This document shows, piece after piece, positions 27,323 through 35,914 of a stretch of DNA of 64,000 nt; position 1 is the stretch's first letter; each line of letters begins with the position of its first letter. The notes beneath the pieces are model-generated. The model had not been told where the DNA came from and did not search any database. It saw only the letters and a list, made by a program, of their open reading frames with translations. Location of the stretch: NCBI GenBank assembly GCA_964561145.1, contig CAZLNZ010000009.1, positions 20,542 to 84,541 on the forward strand, in the 5' to 3' direction. Origin of the DNA: RUG14300 sp964561145 (lineage in GTDB: Bacteria > Bacillota > Clostridia > Christensenellales > CAG-1252). Position numbers and translations under genes: made by a program.

Positions 27323-27790
27323 TTATAGGTACTTTATGCCGTCAAGAAATGCCTCGAAAAGTTTTTCACCTCGATAACATAGTTTTAGGGAGAAAAAGTC
27401 ATCTCTTTCACATAAAAGCTTTAAGAAGATTTTATCTCCCTCCCATAACGGAAGAGAAGGAACCTTATCCTTATCTATCCAACAAAGCTCACCCTCGTCG
27501 GTCGTTCCAACATCACCTGAAAAGGAATCAGAGGTGAAAAGGAACATATATTCGTCTTGATAGATATCGGATATAAAATAAACCACGCCTCTAAGTCTAA
27601 AAGATTTAAGGGTAAGCGAGGTTTCCTCCTTAACCTCACGTAAAACACAATCCTCGGGACTTTCCCCCTTCTCTATTTTGCCGCCAACTCCAACATACTT
27701 GTTCTTGTTACAATCATCTTTCTTTTTGTTTCGATACATCATCAAGTATTGATTATCTCTTTCAATATAGCAGAGAGTTGTTATTTTCAT
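27323..27790 (-). CDS. Nudix hydrolase (MutT/8-oxo-dGTP diphosphatase-like)
   Basis: 155 residues. The Nudix box is complete: GKIEKGESPEDCVLREVKEE (about 37-56). The N-terminal TLCYIERDNQYLMMYRNKKKDD resembles the YtkD/MutT group acting on oxidised nucleotides. The ATG overlaps the stop of the YbaK gene by 4 nt, so the two are coupled. The exact substrate cannot be told from sequence. Confidence 0.87.
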   Translation of the reverse strand: MKITTLCYIERDNQYLMMYRNKKKDDCNKNKYVGVGGKIEKGESPEDCVLREVKEETSLTLKSFRLRGVVYFISDIYQDEYMFLFTSDSFSGDVGTTDEGELCWIDKDKVPSLPLWEGDKIFLKLLCERDDFFSLKLCYRGEKLFEAFLDGIKYL

Positions 27791-28260
27791 ATAAGATCCT
27801 CCTTTGAGGTTATTATCTTCGATATATCACGAGTTTTAATTCTAACTTGTGCTCCAACCTTTCCTGCACTAAAAAATATATACTCGGAAAGAGCAACGCT
27901 TTCCTCAACATAAGTCGGAAAACTCTTTTTCATACCGATAGGCGAACAACCGCCATGCACATATCCCGTCAGCGGCAAAAGTTCCTTTTGTTTTATCATT
28001 TGTATCGACTTGACGCCACAAGCCTTCGCAGCTTTCTTTAAATTCAATGTTTGATTTACAGGTATCATAAAAACATAGTGCTCACCGTCAGAACCGATCG
28101 TCACCAAGGTTTTGAATACACTATCGGGATCCTCCCCAAGCGTTTTTGCTACAATCTGTCCGTCTGTTATGGTGTTATCGTAAAAAAATGCAGAATACTC
28201 TATTCCGTTTCTTTCCAATATTCTCATTACATTTGTTTTTTCACTATCGCTCTTTGCCAT
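27787..28260 (-). CDS. ybaK: Cys-tRNA(Pro) deacylase, YbaK/EbsC family
   Basis: Trans-editing enzyme that hydrolyses misacylated Cys-tRNA-Pro. 157 residues, the family length. Matching segments are VFKTLVTIGSDGEHYVFMIP (with the conserved Lys), LNLKKAAKACG, GYVHGGCSPIGMKK and SAGKVGAQVRIK. First gene of a two-gene transcript with the Nudix hydrolase. A good promoter is at 28277-28305, giving a leader of about 10 nt with AGGTGA. Confidence 0.92.
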   Translation of the reverse strand: MAKSDSEKTNVMRILERNGIEYSAFFYDNTITDGQIVAKTLGEDPDSVFKTLVTIGSDGEHYVFMIPVNQTLNLKKAAKACGVKSIQMIKQKELLPLTGYVHGGCSPIGMKKSFPTYVEESVALSEYIFFSAGKVGAQVRIKTRDISKIITSKEDLI

Positions 28261-28276
28261 ATGTCACCTAAGAATT

Positions 28277-28305
28277 ATTATATCACTTATATCCCTTTCT
28301 TTCAA
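28277..28305 (-). promoter_or_regulatory. Sigma-A promoter of ybaK-Nudix
   Basis: Minus-strand TTGAAA (28300-28305), a 17-nt spacer and TATAAT (28277-28282). Confidence 0.75.
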
Positions 28306-28420
28306 CAGAAAAAAATATGCCTAATATATACGATTAATTATAATAGTTTGCTTTCAAGACGATAAATAAAGTGTGATCACTCTATAATTATTATTTGTCC
28401 GATGGTTAGTTTCGACAAAT

Positions 28421-28455
28421 AAAAAGTCGCTTTCCACTTAAGAAAAGCGACTTTT
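28421..28455 (-). terminator. Terminator of the small hydrophobic protein gene
   Basis: Perfect 10-bp stem AAGTCGCTTT / AAAGCGACTT with a 10-nt loop; T-run on the minus side (TTTTTATTTG) just after the 28461 stop. Confidence 0.85.
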
Positions 28456-28460
28456 ACGCC

Positions 28461-28628
28461 TCATTGATTTACATTGCAACATGTTCCTCCCAATGTTCCC
28501 GTTTGCAGAAGAAGTGCAAACGCCGTAAATATGAGAACCAAGTTTTCACTACCGCTGATTCCGTTACCCGTGAAGGAAAACAAAAGTAGTAGTATCAACA
28601 TATACAACATTCCGTTACCGTTAAGCAT
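28461..28628 (-). CDS. Small Gly/Asn-rich hydrophobic protein
   Basis: 55 residues, starting MLNGNGMLYMLILLLLFSF and ending GGTCCNVNQ. It has a perfect AAGGAGG site 6 nt before the ATG and its own terminator, so it is a real gene. A Leu-rich membrane segment, a GSEN turn and a second hydrophobic segment are followed by a Cys-Cys pair. Similar small Gly/Asn-rich hydrophobic proteins occur in spore coats of Clostridia and Bacilli, but I do not recognise a named family. No sporulation promoter was convincing. Confidence 0.7.
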   Translation of the reverse strand: MLNGNGMLYMLILLLLFSFTGNGISGSENLVLIFTAFALLLQTGTLGGTCCNVNQ

Positions 28629-28687
28629 ATAAACCTCCTTTTTGACAAATTTCGTCCCTTTTTCCTTGGTTTACTTTTATTTCGCTG

Positions 28688-28717
28688 TTGACAGTATTAT
28701 TTTATGTAATGTAATAT
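28688..28717 (+). promoter_or_regulatory. Promoter of the ArsR-type regulator, probably leaderless
   Basis: TTGACA (28688-28693), an 18-nt spacer and TAATAT (28712-28717). The GTG start at 28724 falls on the expected transcription start. Confidence 0.55.
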
Positions 28718-28723
28718 AAAAAG

Positions 28724-29050
28724 GTGAGCTACCTTTTAGATAAACACAAACAAAGCCTATTGAACTACTATCTGCCAAGCCATAATAAGTTAGAACGCTT
28801 GGAATCCTTATTTTTTGCTTTTTCAGACACCACAAGGCTTTCAATTCTCTTTGCTCTTTCCATAACTCCAATGTGCGTAACAGATCTGGCACAACAAACA
28901 AAAATCAACCGAACGACGATATCGCATCAGTTGACCTTTTTAAAAAAGATGAATTTAGTTAGCTGTAAAAGAGCTGACAAAAACAACATTTATTATATTT
29001 CAAATGAAATTGTGACTGAAGTTTTAAAAGCAGGCACAAAGGGTATCTAA
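28724..29050 (+). CDS. ArsR-family winged-helix transcription regulator
   Basis: 108 residues starting with GTG; no upstream in-frame start exists before a stop. SDTTRLSILFAL is the ArsR helix-1 signature and CVTDLAQQTKINRTTISHQLTFLKKMNLV is the HTH, followed by a wing (KRADKNNIYYISN). The metal-binding CxC motif (ELCVCDL) is replaced by PMCVTDL with one Cys, so metal sensing through that site is doubtful. Its stop overlaps the convergent zinc-ribbon gene stop. Confidence 0.85.
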   Translation: MSYLLDKHKQSLLNYYLPSHNKLERLESLFFAFSDTTRLSILFALSITPMCVTDLAQQTKINRTTISHQLTFLKKMNLVSCKRADKNNIYYISNEIVTEVLKAGTKGI

Positions 29051-30216
29051 ACACCCTTGCCCCAAAAGACATCGCCTTCTCCTACTAACCAATCATACTC
29101 CCAACGAATCGGTCTTTCTTGTGCTTCACAAAGAACACACAGCTTTTTATTGTTTAAAAAACTCTCTCTCTCAATTCTTATTATACTATTTGGTATAAAC
29201 AAGGGTTCATTGAAGGTATAGCCGCAAAAAGCCCAAGACTGAATTCCTACAGCATCTGTAGAAATAACCGTATGCGGTGTACCCAAAACTAAGACGTTTC
29301 CAATATCCAAAATACAATTTCCATCAGTCCTATAAGTCTTATTGGCGGGATTAACTTTAAACCTACCGAGATTATCTGCACCATAAAAGCTTCTTCCTGA
29401 AAGCTCCGTCAAATTCTCTCCTATGTATAGATGTGTTAACCCTTTCGCCTCATAAAAAGCATCGTTTCCGATTTTTACAAGACTTTCGGGGAGCAATACT
29501 TTTTTAATTCCCAAGCATCCGGAAAAAGCAAAATCCCCGATAGACATAAGTCCTTCGTTAAACTTGAACTTTTTTAATCCGTAGCAATTTAAAAACGCAT
29601 AGGAACCGATATTTTTGACACTTTCGGGAAGGGATAAACATTCAAGGCTCTTGCAATTTTCAAAAAGATACTCTCCTATATACTCAAGGGCTTTAGGAAG
29701 CTTGATCCTTTTTAGACTTATACACCCTGAAAAAGCGTGGTTTCCAATCTCCTTTACCGAGTCCGGAATAAAAAGCGTTTCAAGAGACGTACAATCACAA
29801 AAAGCGTGGTTTCCAACCTCTCTACACCTTTCAGAAATAGTAACGGATTTCAGTTTGAAGCAACCATTAAAAGCGTTAGTGCCTATTTCTCTTATAGATA
29901 TAGGCATAATCACCTCTTCTATATCCGCTCCCTCGAATGCATTCGGAGCAATTGCATTGACAGATCTTCCTTTGTATCTAGAAGGGATATACACTCTATT
30001 TTCAAGACCTAAATATTCCCTGACGGCATAACCCGACCCGCTTGCTTCAAACTCGAAGAGGTCCTCTATCTCACGTGTACTTAACCCGATAAGTTCTTGG
30101 CTTCTTCTCTGTTTTCTTAATACATCCAAAAGAGTGTCCAATTGACTTCCGCAGTTTGGACACTTCCCTTGTTCGGTATCAAAATCGGTCCCACACATAG
30201 GGCATATCAGCTTCAT
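29047..30216 (-). CDS. Zinc-ribbon protein with BspA-type leucine-rich repeats
   Basis: 389 residues. An N-terminal CxxC-x10-CxxC zinc ribbon (CPMCGTDFDTEQGKCPNCG) and a short helix precede about nine BspA-like LRR_5 repeats of 23 residues (for example NAFNGCFKLKSVTISERCREVG), each with the buried F-x-x-C. There is no signal peptide, so it should be cytoplasmic, unusual for BspA repeats, which mostly occur in surface proteins. It lies 20 nt after rluB. Confidence 0.85.
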   Translation of the reverse strand: MKLICPMCGTDFDTEQGKCPNCGSQLDTLLDVLRKQRRSQELIGLSTREIEDLFEFEASGSGYAVREYLGLENRVYIPSRYKGRSVNAIAPNAFEGADIEEVIMPISIREIGTNAFNGCFKLKSVTISERCREVGNHAFCDCTSLETLFIPDSVKEIGNHAFSGCISLKRIKLPKALEYIGEYLFENCKSLECLSLPESVKNIGSYAFLNCYGLKKFKFNEGLMSIGDFAFSGCLGIKKVLLPESLVKIGNDAFYEAKGLTHLYIGENLTELSGRSFYGADNLGRFKVNPANKTYRTDGNCILDIGNVLVLGTPHTVISTDAVGIQSWAFCGYTFNEPLFIPNSIIRIERESFLNNKKLCVLCEAQERPIRWEYDWLVGEGDVFWGKGV

Positions 30217-30236
30217 AAAACACCTTTTGTTACCCT

Positions 30237-30941
30237 TTAAAGAGTTCTTAAATATGCTACCTCTTTGTCCGTCAAATACCTATAAGTTCCTCTTGCTAAG
30301 CCACCGAGTCTAAGTTCCCCTACTGCCACACGCTTCAGAAATATAACATTTTTACCAAGTGACTCACACATGCGGCGGATCTCACGATTCTTTCCTTCTC
30401 TTATGGTTATTTCCAGACGTGCTTTTCCGTCACCTGAGGCCAAAAGCTTGACTCTTGCACCGGATGTTTCTTCCCCGTCTCCAATGTCCATTTTACCTTT
30501 CAATGCCTTTATATCCTCATTTGAAAACTCTCCTTCTGTACGTACAAGATAGGTTTTGGGCACTTGATTCGACGGATGAGTCAAGTGATTGACCAATTCC
30601 CCATCATTGGTAAGAAGAAGTAATCCTTCACTATCGTAGTCAAGACGACCGACAACGGAAAGTTTTCTGTCAACATTTATATAGTCGAAAACCGTTTTTC
30701 TGCCCAACTCGTCATGAGCAGAGCAAATACAGCCCTTGGGCTTATAAAGCATCAAGTATGTATAACGGTTTACGGGACGAACCCTTCTTCCGTTAACATA
30801 TACGACATCATTTTCGTCAACATCCACTCCAAGCTCCGTTGTAATCTTTCCGTTAATGCTCACCTTTCCGTCTCGAATGAGCTGATCGGCACCACGACGT
30901 GAGGCGATTCCGCATTCTGCGATAAACTTATTAATTCTCAT
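30237..30941 (-). CDS. rluB: 23S rRNA pseudouridine synthase, RluB/RsuA family
   Basis: 234 residues: S4 RNA-binding domain (about 1-60, MRINKFIAECGIASRRGADQ) and the pseudouridine synthase domain with GRLDYDSEGLLLLTNDG, in which Asp is the catalytic residue. Ending REGKNREIRRMCESLG is the family's third motif. It follows dacF by 47 nt in the same orientation. Isomerises uridine in large-subunit rRNA; the exact site is not deducible. Confidence 0.93.
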   Translation of the reverse strand: MRINKFIAECGIASRRGADQLIRDGKVSINGKITTELGVDVDENDVVYVNGRRVRPVNRYTYLMLYKPKGCICSAHDELGRKTVFDYINVDRKLSVVGRLDYDSEGLLLLTNDGELVNHLTHPSNQVPKTYLVRTEGEFSNEDIKALKGKMDIGDGEETSGARVKLLASGDGKARLEITIREGKNREIRRMCESLGKNVIFLKRVAVGELRLGGLARGTYRYLTDKEVAYLRTL

Positions 30942-30988
30942 AACATTCCTCAGATAATTATTCTTTATTTTATTATATCATACATTTG

Positions 30989-32068
30989 TCATATTCTATA
31001 TAATTTTTCGCTAAAAATCAAATTATTTTCAAGGGTTACCATCATATATCCCTGTACGGCATTGTTATTTGTGTTCCCTGTATCCAATATATATTCGATT
31101 TTCAAGCTATCCCATTCATCGGTCGATAAAGGATAAACAATATCTCTAGCGACTGCAAGAGTATTAACTTTCCCCTTTAAATTTATCAATATAGGTTGAT
31201 TTTTCTCTTGTATCCTCATTAAAGAGTATTTTTCAAAACAATAATCAAGCATTGAAATGCTCTTATTCCACATATCCCCTTCGTTTAGTACAACGGCAAT
31301 CAATTGCATACCATTTCGAATTGCACCGGATACCAGACATCTACCGGAACTTTTTGTATACCCCGTTTTAAAACCGTTTGCCCCTTCGTAAGAAAATAAC
31401 AGCTTATTCTTATTGGTAAAGACTCTGTTTTCGCCTTCTATGATAAAATGATAGCTCTTGGTTTGACATATTTCAGAAAAAATCTCGTTGCGACTTGCAT
31501 ATGCTGTAATCAATGCAAGATCATAAGCAGTGGTATAATGCTTATCATCGGATAATCCATGCGGATTGGAAAAGCTAGAAGAATATGCACCTGCCTTAAA
31601 AGCAGTTTGGTTCATCAACTTAACGAAGTCAATTACCCTTCCAGAGGTGGCAATTGCAAGTGCTACGGCAGAATCATTACCCGATCTAAGCATTAATCCG
31701 AATAGCAAATCAATTACTCTCCATTTCTCGCCAGCCTTTAAATAAATTGAAGAACCTTCAACCCCCTCTGCTTCAACGGGGATTTCCACAATTTTATACA
31801 AGTCACAGTTTTCGATTACAGTTATTGCGGTTAGAATTTTTGTTGTGCTTGCAGGCTCCATTCGCCTGTTAATATTCTCTCCGCAAAGAACCCTTAATGA
31901 ATCCTTCTCAATAACGATCCCTGAAGAAACATTCATGGATTGAAGGGATTCCGCATAAGTTGAATTCCCCACACTTAATGCCGATATCGACAATACAAAT
32001 ACGGCAAGAAATAAAACTATTTTTGTGGCTTGACTATGTCTAGAGCGGAATTTATCAAATTTGCCCAT
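30989..32068 (-). CDS. dacF: D-alanyl-D-alanine carboxypeptidase, DacF-type
   Basis: Peptidase S11 that trims peptidoglycan pentapeptides; DacB/DacF members shape spore cortex cross-linking. 359 residues: N-terminal signal/anchor (about 15-38), catalytic SxxK as STTK (about 73-76), SxN as SGN (in LRSGNDSAVALA) and KTG as GFKTGYTKS (near 232). The ATG has GGAGGAGAATAA upstream, so the 52-nt overlap with the GerW gene is real. The context (GerW, DUF2953, rluB) fits a sporulation role. Confidence 0.93.
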   Translation of the reverse strand: MGKFDKFRSRHSQATKIVLFLAVFVLSISALSVGNSTYAESLQSMNVSSGIVIEKDSLRVLCGENINRRMEPASTTKILTAITVIENCDLYKIVEIPVEAEGVEGSSIYLKAGEKWRVIDLLFGLMLRSGNDSAVALAIATSGRVIDFVKLMNQTAFKAGAYSSSFSNPHGLSDDKHYTTAYDLALITAYASRNEIFSEICQTKSYHFIIEGENRVFTNKNKLLFSYEGANGFKTGYTKSSGRCLVSGAIRNGMQLIAVVLNEGDMWNKSISMLDYCFEKYSLMRIQEKNQPILINLKGKVNTLAVARDIVYPLSTDEWDSLKIEYILDTGNTNNNAVQGYMMVTLENNLIFSEKLYRI

Positions 32069-32364
32069 TTATTCTCCTCCTCATGAGATACCGGGATAAA
32101 TCTTGAACCCGAACCCAGTACAAGAAAGCCAAGCGGTGATACCGATCCACCTGCTCCACCTCCGCCTGCAGACTGAAAGCCTTTTTTTCCTTTGTTTTCG
32201 CCGTATTCTCCGGTGCCGCTAACAATACCGACGCTTACCTTGGAAACAGGTATAACATAGGTATTATCAGGTCCGACAATAGTTTTACCTATAACCGTGT
32301 CTCCTTCTACAAGCTGTAGAAGATTGGCTACGGTTTTTTCTATCAATAATTCTGTATCGCTCAT
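32017..32364 (-). CDS. ytfJ: GerW-family sporulation protein (YtfJ)
   Basis: 115 residues. GGGGAGGSVSPLGFLVL with preceding VIPVSKVSVGIVSG is the family signature (PF09579). GerW is needed for normal spore germination in Bacillus; the mechanism is not known. It overlaps dacF by 52 nt and begins 4 nt before the DUF2953 stop, so three genes are coupled. The C-terminus ends with a short charged helix (HEEENKWANLINSAL). Confidence 0.92.
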   Translation of the reverse strand: MSDTELLIEKTVANLLQLVEGDTVIGKTIVGPDNTYVIPVSKVSVGIVSGTGEYGENKGKKGFQSAGGGGAGGSVSPLGFLVLGSGSRFIPVSHEEENKWANLINSALDIVKPQK

Positions 32365-32822
32365 TTTCCCTCCTTCTGTGCTTTTAGTATTGATGAAAAA
32401 TCCATTATTATTTGCAAAAGACTAAAGCTTAAGCAAATATCAAACGTAATCCTCAGTGTTCCCTTGCCAAAGTACAAAGCATTATACGGCAATAAGCCAC
32501 AAAAAGCATTCATCAATGCTACTTGATGTGGTTCCATATCCTCGCTCCAAAAACCGATGCTTACAATACTAACAATGCTCTTTATACATTCGATACTCTT
32601 TAGAATAGAATCGGCATTTATCCCTTTAGGCATTTTCTTTCCATTAGATCTAAGCTCCGACAAAACTTTTTTACGACTAAAAAACTTAACAGCGTAAATA
32701 TAAATTCCGACTTCAAGCTCTTCCGATTCACCATACATACCACCCCTTAAAGTCATTCTTATCGGAAAAGTAAGAATCAGAGCTAAAAGAATAATAATAA
32801 CCCAAATAAAAAGAACGAGCAT
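32361..32822 (-). CDS. DUF2953 membrane protein (YtfI-like)
   Basis: 153 residues with an N-terminal membrane helix (about 2-22) and the DUF2953 core: the MTLRGGMYGESEELEVGIYI strand pair, then KFFSRKKV. The family normally sits just upstream of gerW/ytfJ, as here. Function unknown; probably sporulation-linked by context. It is shorter than many members (about 200). Confidence 0.8.
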   Translation of the reverse strand: MLVLFIWVIIILLALILTFPIRMTLRGGMYGESEELEVGIYIYAVKFFSRKKVLSELRSNGKKMPKGINADSILKSIECIKSIVSIVSIGFWSEDMEPHQVALMNAFCGLLPYNALYFGKGTLRITFDICLSFSLLQIIMDFSSILKAQKEGK

Positions 32823-32856
32823 AACCTTAGTATGCTCGATCTCTCAATATTAACTC

Positions 32857-34122
32857 TTATACATGTGCTTGTTTTTCGTTTTTTTCTACTGCTCGCTTTT
32901 TTGAAAGAGGTAATGCAACGGAAAACTTGGTATAACTGCCTTCTTCACTTTCGCACTTAATGACGCCATGTAAAGCTTCGGCTAAGCTTTTGGCAATAGA
33001 TAATCCTAATCCGAAAGAATTGTTTTCACCTGTTCTCGATTCTTCTGCCTTGTAAAATCTATCAAATACCTTGTTTATCTTATCCCGAGGAATGCCTTCA
33101 CCTGAATTATACACGCTGAACAAAACCCAATTTTTTCTCGTTTTCAATGCTACCTTGATTTTACCGCCTCTTGGTGTATATTTGGTTGCATTATCAAGTA
33201 AAATTACAAAGAGTTTTTCGACCTTAGCTTTATCGCTATTAATAATAACATTAGGTTGAATATCTCCCTCTATCTCTATTTCCTTTTCAAAACAAGGAGC
33301 CTCCAATGAGAGTATTGTGCTTTCAAATAATTCACTGATGTTGACTTCTTCTACCATCAATTCTTTATTTGCTTCAAGCTTTGATAACTCCAACATTTCC
33401 TTAATAAGGCTCTCCATTCTTTTGCTCTGCTCTGTTACTCCGTCAATCCATTTCTTTTGGTTGTCGGATAAGGGTTCACCTTTTATAAGCTCCAATTGCG
33501 TATTAATAATAGTCAAAGGAGTTTTCAATTCATGGGATGCGTTTGCAATCAATGCTTTTTGCTTATCCAATGCCTCGACCACCGGTTTAACATTAGTCTT
33601 TGATAACCCCCAAGCAAAGACACCTACAATTAGAATAGCCGCAAACAATGCAATACTTATGATTCTCAAAAGTTTGTTAAGAGTAATCATCTCTGCAGTA
33701 CAATCGTAAATAGCATAAAGGGTAGTATCGTTTCCATAATACTTTAGGTTATATTGAAAGGTATGGCCGTCGTACTTGAAACTCTTTCTTCCGCTTAAAA
33801 GCATTGCAACGACCATTCCTTTTTGCTCTTCATCGGAGTACTGCTCGTTTCTTTTAAAATTATATACTCCGTTCGAGTACAAAACAAGCATGCAGTCCTT
33901 GTCATCCATATCCTCAGCCGGAGATAAGCCCTGCCCTAGTGCATAGGTAAGTTTTTCATTTATTTGAATATTAGTTCTGATTGCAGTAGCAAAGTAAATC
34001 GAAAAAAAAGTTATAGACAAAATTAAGGTCGATATTGCAATCGCCGTAACAACGAATCTAACTCTAAGCCTGGTGGTTAACGGAAGCTTATTGATTTCTC
34101 GGTAGTAGTTGATAACCCACAC
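32857..34122 (-). CDS. Sensor histidine kinase
   Basis: 421 residues. TM1 (about 24-46), an extracytoplasmic domain of about 105 residues, TM2 (about 152-174), then directly the dimerisation helix with SHELKTPLT (His about 197); a typical HAMP is not evident. N-box ILLDNATKYTP, and G-boxes SGEGIPRDKINKVFDRFY and SFGLGLSIAKS. The GTG start lies 35 nt inside the regulator gene, with no good alternative Met. It pairs with the OmpR-type regulator. The signal is unknown. Confidence 0.92.
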   Translation of the reverse strand: MWVINYYREINKLPLTTRLRVRFVVTAIAISTLILSITFFSIYFATAIRTNIQINEKLTYALGQGLSPAEDMDDKDCMLVLYSNGVYNFKRNEQYSDEEQKGMVVAMLLSGRKSFKYDGHTFQYNLKYYGNDTTLYAIYDCTAEMITLNKLLRIISIALFAAILIVGVFAWGLSKTNVKPVVEALDKQKALIANASHELKTPLTIINTQLELIKGEPLSDNQKKWIDGVTEQSKRMESLIKEMLELSKLEANKELMVEEVNISELFESTILSLEAPCFEKEIEIEGDIQPNVIINSDKAKVEKLFVILLDNATKYTPRGGKIKVALKTRKNWVLFSVYNSGEGIPRDKINKVFDRFYKAEESRTGENNSFGLGLSIAKSLAEALHGVIKCESEEGSYTKFSVALPLSKKRAVEKNEKQAHV

Positions 34123-34768
34123 CCCTTATTGAATTAATATAAAAAGGAGCCTCTAAAAAGTTAAGTTTTTTGCGTAAAAACGACATATATACTTCAAGAT
34201 TATTGGATTCAAACTCATTGTCAAAACCCCATACCTTAAGTATAAGCTTTTCCTTTTCCGCAACTAGATTCGGATTTGCGAAAAAGTAATGCATAATATT
34301 AAACTCCTTAACCGATAAATTTATAGATTTACCTTTATGCTCCAAGGAATGTGACGACAAATTAAGTCGTGTATCCATAAAAACAAGTTCATTATTTTCA
34401 ATAAGCTCACCTTTTCTACGAGTTAATGCACGAATTCTAGCAAGAAGCTCGGCTGTAGAAAAGGGCTTTGCAAGGTAGTCGTCCGCTCCGAGATCAAGTC
34501 CCTTCACCTTATCCTTTTCTTCAGTAAGAGCGGTAAGCATTATAACAGGAACAGCAATTTTTGCCTTTCGTAGCTCTGCCAAAACTTCAAAGCCGTTCAT
34601 CTTAGGCATAAGGACATCGAGCACGACAACATCATAAATATCCTCTAACGCAAGAGATAAACCTTCTTGTCCGTCATAGGCACAATCAATTTCATATTTT
34701 TCCTTAAGAAAAACCGTTTTTAAAGCATCTGACAAGCTTACGCTGTCTTCAACCAACAATATTCTCAT
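34088..34768 (-). CDS. OmpR-family response regulator
   Basis: 226 residues from the ATG with AAAGGAG 6 nt upstream; a start at 34795 has none. Receiver domain: acidic pair LVEDS, phospho-acceptor Asp in VVVLDVLMPKMNG (near 51), Thr in MLTAL, Lys in LAKPFS. C-terminal winged helix with the EFNIMHYFFANPNLV helix and YINSIRGVGYQL hairpin. It is transcribed with the overlapping kinase gene and possibly on into the DUF2953-gerW-dacF group (34-nt gap). Confidence 0.94.
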   Translation of the reverse strand: MRILLVEDSVSLSDALKTVFLKEKYEIDCAYDGQEGLSLALEDIYDVVVLDVLMPKMNGFEVLAELRKAKIAVPVIMLTALTEEKDKVKGLDLGADDYLAKPFSTAELLARIRALTRRKGELIENNELVFMDTRLNLSSHSLEHKGKSINLSVKEFNIMHYFFANPNLVAEKEKLILKVWGFDNEFESNNLEVYMSFLRKKLNFLEAPFYINSIRGVGYQLLPRNQ

Positions 34769-34805
34769 AGCTGACTCCTTTATTCTTATCCTCATATAAA
34801 ATATA

Positions 34806-34837
34806 AGGCGTTAAGGTTAAAATATCCTTAAACGCCT
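34806..34837 (-). terminator. Terminator of the SH3 membrane protein gene
   Basis: Stem AGGCGTTAAGG / CCTTAAACGCCT (one bulged A), loop of 9 nt, 8 nt after the 34846 stop. The minus-side U-run is weak (TTATATTTT), so function as a terminator is only likely. Confidence 0.5.
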
Positions 34838-34845
34838 CGTTTTAA

Positions 34846-35607
34846 TTAATAATCATCGTATCTGTCGGAATCATCATCGGCGTCAACTCGTCTTTGCTGC
34901 TTTGCACGCCGTTTCGAAGGTTTGAATACAAGAAATACTATAATAAAGGCGGGTACTATGATGCCCACTATAAGAACTACTCTAACCATCGTTTTATTGA
35001 CACTGTCAGGTGTAGACGAAGTGGTGTCCGATGTTACAGTGGAGCTATTTATATTACCGTTTGAAGGAACCTTTGCCGGATTTAAAGCATCGTTCAATGC
35101 ATTTCTGTTCAAAACAAGAGACTCTTTTAGATAGTAAACATCATTACCATCTCCGAGTTTAACCGCAAAATAAACCGCATCTTCCTTATCAAGCTTTCCT
35201 AGGTAATAAACAGAAGAATCGCCAACCTTTACGCCATTGGTGGTTGCTCCTACACTTTTATACACATCTGCTGTTGCCTCAACCTCAAGTTTAAAGGAAA
35301 AATTGGGTTTTTCCGGATTGGATGCCCTTTCACAGTAGTCCAAGATACCCTTTTCAATGTATCCGCTAACGCCATTGTATTCAACATTATAATAATCGGA
35401 ATTATACTCATTGACTCCAATAACCTTAACATAATATCCCTTTGGAACTGTAAGAACATCGGAAAGAGATGTAAAATTTATCGTCTTAATGACAAGGGTA
35501 CCCTCAGACTTACAATAATAACCATAGTCATCGGCATAAGCAATAACCGAGCCGAAGAGTGAAAACAATACTATTAAACATAAAAAAAATACGAAAGCTT
35601 TTTTCAT
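34846..35607 (-). CDS. SH3-domain membrane protein
   Basis: 253 residues: cleavable signal peptide (about 1-25, cut after AYA), one or two bacterial SH3-like domains (GYYVKVIGVNEYNSDYYNVEYNG-type strand pattern near 50-80 and a second near 110-165), a Ser/Thr/Asn-rich stalk (180-200), one membrane helix (about 207-230) and a basic tail KPSKRRAKQQRR. It is likely an extracellular cell-wall-sensing or wall-binding protein. It lies 77 nt upstream of the two-component genes in the same orientation and could contribute to signalling; that link is inference. Confidence 0.7.
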   Translation of the reverse strand: MKKAFVFFLCLIVLFSLFGSVIAYADDYGYYCKSEGTLVIKTINFTSLSDVLTVPKGYYVKVIGVNEYNSDYYNVEYNGVSGYIEKGILDYCERASNPEKPNFSFKLEVEATADVYKSVGATTNGVKVGDSSVYYLGKLDKEDAVYFAVKLGDGNDVYYLKESLVLNRNALNDALNPAKVPSNGNINSSTVTSDTTSSTPDSVNKTMVRVVLIVGIIVPAFIIVFLVFKPSKRRAKQQRRVDADDDSDRYDDY

Positions 35608-35914
35608 ATTTTAATTATACAATAAAGACCTTTAAAAATAAAGAGGAATTATCGGATTTTTTAAAATTTAACATATTAATGAGCAACACCGATATCTGCA
35701 AGAAGGCAATATTTCTTTTTTTTACCTCTAACCATTATGAATAAAGGGGCAATTTGTCATAATACTTATTCAAATCTAAGAAATAAACACTAATCAAGAT
35801 ACAATAGACCGAACCCGACTGCTATTGACTTTAATAAGTAATTACATTATAATATATAATGAGTTAATGTGTCGAGGTTATAAAACAATCTTTGACAAAA
35901 CAAATGAGGTAGCT
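35608..35914. other. Divergent intergenic region, 307 bp
   Basis: Holds the promoter of the giant repeat lipoprotein (35825-35853) and presumably a minus-strand promoter for the SH3 protein, which I could not pin down. No gene or RNA structure recognised. Confidence 0.6.
35825..35853 (+). promoter_or_regulatory. Sigma-A promoter of the repeat lipoprotein
   Basis: TTGACT (35825-35830), a 17-nt spacer and TATAAT (35848-35853); predicted start near 35860, giving a leader of about 55 nt. Confidence 0.8.
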
